Source: Nocardia sp.
GTDB lineage: Bacteria; Actinomycetota; Actinomycetes; Mycobacteriales; Mycobacteriaceae
Direction: 5' to 3'
Length of the DNA: 7,348 nucleotides
Assembly: GCA_013361595.1 (NCBI GenBank)
Contig: JABFXT010000238.1
Span: 1 to 7,348, forward strand
The position numbers and the translations under genes were made by a program. Shown piece by piece: positions 5,742 to 7,348 of the stretch. The notes under the pieces were generated by a model. That model saw only the letters and a program-made list of their open reading frames with translations, searched no databases and was not told the DNA's origin. Position 1 is the first letter of the stretch. Every line of letters begins with the position of its first letter.

Positions 5742-5751
5742 CGGATATCCG
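5742..5751. promoter_or_regulatory. Perfect 10-bp palindrome in the kinase-alaA intergenic region
   Basis: CGGATATCCG is a perfect palindrome in the 86-bp divergent region. It falls where the -35 of alaA would be if 5766-5771 is its -10. It may be a protein-binding site, or chance in a GC-rich segment. Confidence 0.3.
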
Positions 5752-5765
5752 CTTGCCCCTGGTGG

Positions 5766-5771
5766 CACCAT
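5766..5771 (+). promoter_or_regulatory. Possible leaderless-type -10 (CACCAT) of the aminotransferase gene
   Basis: CACCAT keeps the A2 and T6 of TANNNT and lies 7 nt before an in-frame GTG at 5779, so transcription could start on that codon. It overlaps the ATG at 5770. If this promoter is the real one, the protein begins at 5779. There is no good Shine-Dalgarno for either start. Confidence 0.35.
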
Positions 5772-7023
5772 GGACCGGGTGAGTACTGGCCATTCGCACC
5801 CCGCGCCCCGGATTCTGGAGCAGTCCAAGAAGCTGCAGAATGTCGTCTACGAGATCCGTGGGCCGGTACACGCACATGCGGCACGGCTCGAATCCGAGGG
5901 CCACCGGATCCTGAAACTCAATATCGGTAATCCCGCGCCGTTCGGGTTCGAGGCCCCCGATGTGATCATGCGGGATATGATCGCCGCCCTGCCGACGGCG
6001 CAGGGGTACTCCGAATCCAAGGGCATACTGCCCGCACGCCGCGCGATCGTCACCCGCTACGAACTGGTGCCGGGATTCCCGGAGCTCGACGTCGACGATG
6101 TGTACCTCGGTAACGGGGTGTCCGAGCTGATCACCATCACCATGCAGGCGCTGCTGGACAACGGCGACGAGGTGCTGATCCCGGCCCCCGACTACCCGTT
6201 GTGGACCGCGATGACCAGCCTCGCCGGCGGTACCCCGGTGCACTATCTGTGCGACGAGGCCAGCGGCTGGCAGCCCGATATCGCCGATATCGAATCGAAG
6301 ATCACCGATCGGACCAAGGCGCTGTTGGTGATCAACCCGAACAATCCGACCGGTGCCGTGTATTCGGCCGAGGTACTGCAGCAGCTGGTGCACATCGCCC
6401 GCAAACATCGGTTGCTGCTGCTCGCCGACGAGATCTACGACAAGATCCTCTACGACGATGCCAAACATATTTCCCTGGCGACTCTGGCGCCCGATCTGCT
6501 CTGCCTCACCTTCAACGGTCTGTCCAAGGCCTACCGGGTGGCCGGGTATCGATCCGGCTGGCTGGCCATCACCGGTCCGAAGGAGCACGCGGCCGGGTTC
6601 CTCGAGGGCGTCGATCTGCTGGCGTCGTCCCGGTTGTGCCCGAACGTGCCCGCGCAGCACGCCATTCAGGTGGCGCTCGGCGGCTATCAGAGCGTCGAGG
6701 ATCTGATCCTGCCCGGCGGGCGCCTGCTGGAACAGCGGGACGTGGCGTGGGAGAGGTTGAATGCGATCCCCGGCGTTTCGTGCGTGAAACCCAAAGGCGC
6801 GCTGTATGCGTTCCCGCGGCTGGATCCCGAAATCCACGAGATCCACGACGACGAGAAGCTGGTGCAGGACCTGCTGTTGCAGGAGAAGATCCTGATGGTG
6901 CAGGGGACCGGTTTCAACTGGCCGCACCACGACCATCTGCGCATCGTGTTTCTGCCCTGGGCGCGCGATCTCGCTGTTGCCATAGAACGTTTCGGCAATT
7001 TCCTCGCGAGTTACCGGCAGTAG
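5770..7023 (+). CDS. alaA: AlaA-type pyridoxal-phosphate aminotransferase (glutamate-pyruvate; annotated aspC in mycobacteria)
   Basis: A 417-residue fold-type I, class I/II aminotransferase. From memory it matches E. coli AlaA (YfbQ) and M. tuberculosis Rv0337c almost throughout: KLQNVVYEIRGPVHAHAARL (21-40), LKLNIGNPAPFGFEAPD (48-64), YLGNGVSELI (112-121), PAPDYPLWTA (138-147), and VINPNNPTGAVYS (187-199). PLP contacts are N192, D220 and Y223 (ADEIYDKILYDDA), the Schiff-base lysine K253 in NGLSKAYRVAGYRSGW, and R261. R391 (HLRIV) should bind the substrate carboxylate. It transfers an amino group from glutamate to pyruvate to make alanine in the cytoplasm. Some relatives also use aspartate or other keto acids, which explains the aspC label. 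The start is uncertain: ATG 5770 has only a weak GGTGG upstream, and GTG 5779 (414 residues) fits a leaderless transcript. It is divergent from the kinase. The downstream region holds a 6C RNA rather than a further operon gene. Confidence 0.95.
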   Translation: MDRVSTGHSHPAPRILEQSKKLQNVVYEIRGPVHAHAARLESEGHRILKLNIGNPAPFGFEAPDVIMRDMIAALPTAQGYSESKGILPARRAIVTRYELVPGFPELDVDDVYLGNGVSELITITMQALLDNGDEVLIPAPDYPLWTAMTSLAGGTPVHYLCDEASGWQPDIADIESKITDRTKALLVINPNNPTGAVYSAEVLQQLVHIARKHRLLLLADEIYDKILYDDAKHISLATLAPDLLCLTFNGLSKAYRVAGYRSGWLAITGPKEHAAGFLEGVDLLASSRLCPNVPAQHAIQVALGGYQSVEDLILPGGRLLEQRDVAWERLNAIPGVSCVKPKGALYAFPRLDPEIHEIHDDEKLVQDLLLQEKILMVQGTGFNWPHHDHLRIVFLPWARDLAVAIERFGNFLASYRQ

Positions 7024-7088
7024 CGGGGCGGTAACTCCCGGACCGAAACAGACTCCTCATCCGGATTAAGCCCAATTTTCTGAACCCT

Positions 7089-7119
7089 CTGGCACAAAAG
7101 AGGATCCTGTGTGTACAGT
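7089..7119 (+). promoter_or_regulatory. Promoter of the 6C-type RNA
   Basis: TACAGT (7114-7119) fits TANNNT. A CTGGCA (7089-7094) matches TTGACA at 4 of 6 positions with a long 19-bp spacer. The predicted start at 7126-7127 coincides with the first base of the 5' hairpin. The segment 7050-7110 is locally AT-richer than its surroundings. CCTCT (7086-7090) and AGAGG (7099-7103) form a small dyad over the -35, a possible control site. Confidence 0.55.
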
Positions 7120-7126
7120 GGTCCTC

Positions 7127-7253
7127 GGCACTCAAAGTGCCCGGCCAGGTTGTCTACCCCCCCTGGGCAACCTGGTCCTCGGGTTAGGCCGCCTACCCCC
7201 CTGGGCCGCCTGCCCGCGGGCGGCGGAGACATCCCCCTGCTCTCCGCCGCCCC
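7127..7253 (+). ncRNA. 6C-type small RNA with two C-loop hairpins plus a third C-rich hairpin
   Basis: Four consecutive hairpins can be drawn. A short 5' one is GGCACT-CAA-AGTGCC (7127-7141). Hairpin 1 pairs 7145-7156 with 7164-7175 over 12 bp (two G:U) and leaves a loop of exactly seven C (7157-7163). Hairpin 2 pairs 7186-7195 with 7202-7211 (10 positions, one C-C mismatch) and leaves a loop of exactly six C (7196-7201). Hairpin 3 pairs 7218-7229 with 7241-7252 perfectly, with an 11-nt loop containing five C. Two hairpins with at least six C in each terminal loop define the 6C RNA motif of actinobacteria; its M. tuberculosis member B11 regulates mRNAs through these C-rich loops. The RNA acts in trans on G-rich sites of mRNAs in that genus; targets here are unknown. 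It has its own promoter and is not a leader of the next gene, which has a separate -10 at 7333. Exact ends are predicted, not measured. Confidence 0.85.
7218..7252 (+). terminator. Third hairpin of the 6C locus, probable terminator
   Basis: A perfect 12-bp stem, GGGCGGCGGAGA and TCTCCGCCGCCC, with an 11-nt loop, followed by CTTCCC rather than a run of T. Its place at the end of the 6C RNA and its stability suggest termination. The C5-containing loop means it may also act as a third target-binding loop. Confidence 0.5.
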
Positions 7254-7274
7254 TTCCCGAGTTCCTCGCAAATT

Positions 7275-7318
7275 CAGCGTAATCGCAGCGTAGGCCCCAT
7301 CTGCCGATCGCATGGGCC
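7275..7318. promoter_or_regulatory. Direct repeat and dyad upstream of the last promoter
   Basis: CAGCGTA occurs at 7275-7281 and 7286-7292, an 11-bp period that puts both copies on one DNA face. Just after, GGCCCCAT (7293-7300) and ATGGGCC (7312-7318) form an inverted repeat with one bulged C. Both lie 15-58 bp upstream of the -10 at 7333, where activator or repressor sites are expected. No known regulator motif is recognised. Confidence 0.35.
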
Positions 7319-7332
7319 ACCGGCGAATCCTC

Positions 7333-7348
7333 TAGGCTGACCGGGGTG
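7333..7348 (+). promoter_or_regulatory. Leaderless-type promoter and GTG start of a gene leaving the window
   Basis: TAGGCT (7333-7338) fits TANNNT and is followed after exactly 7 nt by GTG at 7346-7348, the final codon of the window. The spacing matches transcription beginning on the start codon. Nothing can be said of the product. The reading is tentative because no downstream coding sequence is visible. Confidence 0.45.

Noticed and set aside
5272..6936. A 554-codon open frame on the minus strand overlapping alaA and the kinase
   Set aside because: It runs antisense to a strongly conserved aminotransferase and through the kinase in another frame. Its sequence is rich in Arg/Gly/His/Gln with no recognisable domain. 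Long antisense frames without stops are expected in GC-rich genes.
7024..7126. A riboswitch (for example a c-di-AMP type) between alaA and the right-hand gene
   Set aside because: I could not place the conserved core of any riboswitch. The structured part is fully explained by the 6C hairpins, and a separate promoter lies just before the next GTG.
1..7348. CRISPR array, insertion sequence or prophage attachment site
   Set aside because: No regularly spaced repeats, transposase-like protein, terminal inverted repeats with target duplication, or integrase were seen. Gene content and composition look uniform across the window.

Overview
The window is GC-rich actinobacterial DNA. Codon third positions are dominated by G/C, GTG starts are common, -10 elements have the TANNNT form, and several promoters sit exactly one -10 spacing from a start codon. 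The closest protein resemblances I can recall are mycobacterial: a 190-residue Dcd with the M. tuberculosis Dcd active-site layout, and an AlaA/Rv0337c-type aminotransferase. This points to Mycobacteriales, most likely Nocardia or a close relative. The assignment is from memory of families, not from a search.

Layout from left to right. (1) 1-335 is the 5' part of a VOC/glyoxalase-fold gene on the minus strand, cut by the window edge. (2) 491-1063 is dcd, divergent from it and probably leaderless, ending in a hairpin. (3) 1138-1707 (minus) is a TetR regulator, divergent from a 170-residue DUF2867-like protein at 1802-2314. Two near-identical 16-bp operator palindromes lie between them. (4) Two GC-rich hairpins (2335-2444) separate that gene from a convergent 148-residue unknown protein (2454-2900, minus). 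(5) That gene is divergent from an XRE-type regulator with a TPR-like C-terminus (3138-4508) across a 237-bp intergenic region rich in dyad symmetry. (6) 4517-5683 (minus) is a membrane-anchored Hanks-type Ser/Thr kinase ending 8 bp from the regulator. (7) 5770-7023 is the AlaA-type aminotransferase, divergent from the kinase. (8) 7024-7348 holds no recognisable protein gene. It carries a 6C-type small RNA (two hairpins with C7 and C6 loops, plus a third hairpin with C5 in its loop) under its own promoter, then a second leaderless-type promoter whose GTG start is the last codon of the window.

The genes do not form one operon; strands alternate almost gene by gene. The housekeeping anchors are dcd (dUMP supply) and alaA (alanine synthesis). 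Between them lie three self-contained regulatory units: TetR plus target, XRE regulator plus small partner, and a kinase. The most notable items are the 6C RNA with its extra C-rich hairpin, the paired TetR operators 33 bp apart, and an 11-of-13 complementarity between the first 6C loop and the kinase translation start. I did not see a defence island, CRISPR array, insertion sequence or tRNA.
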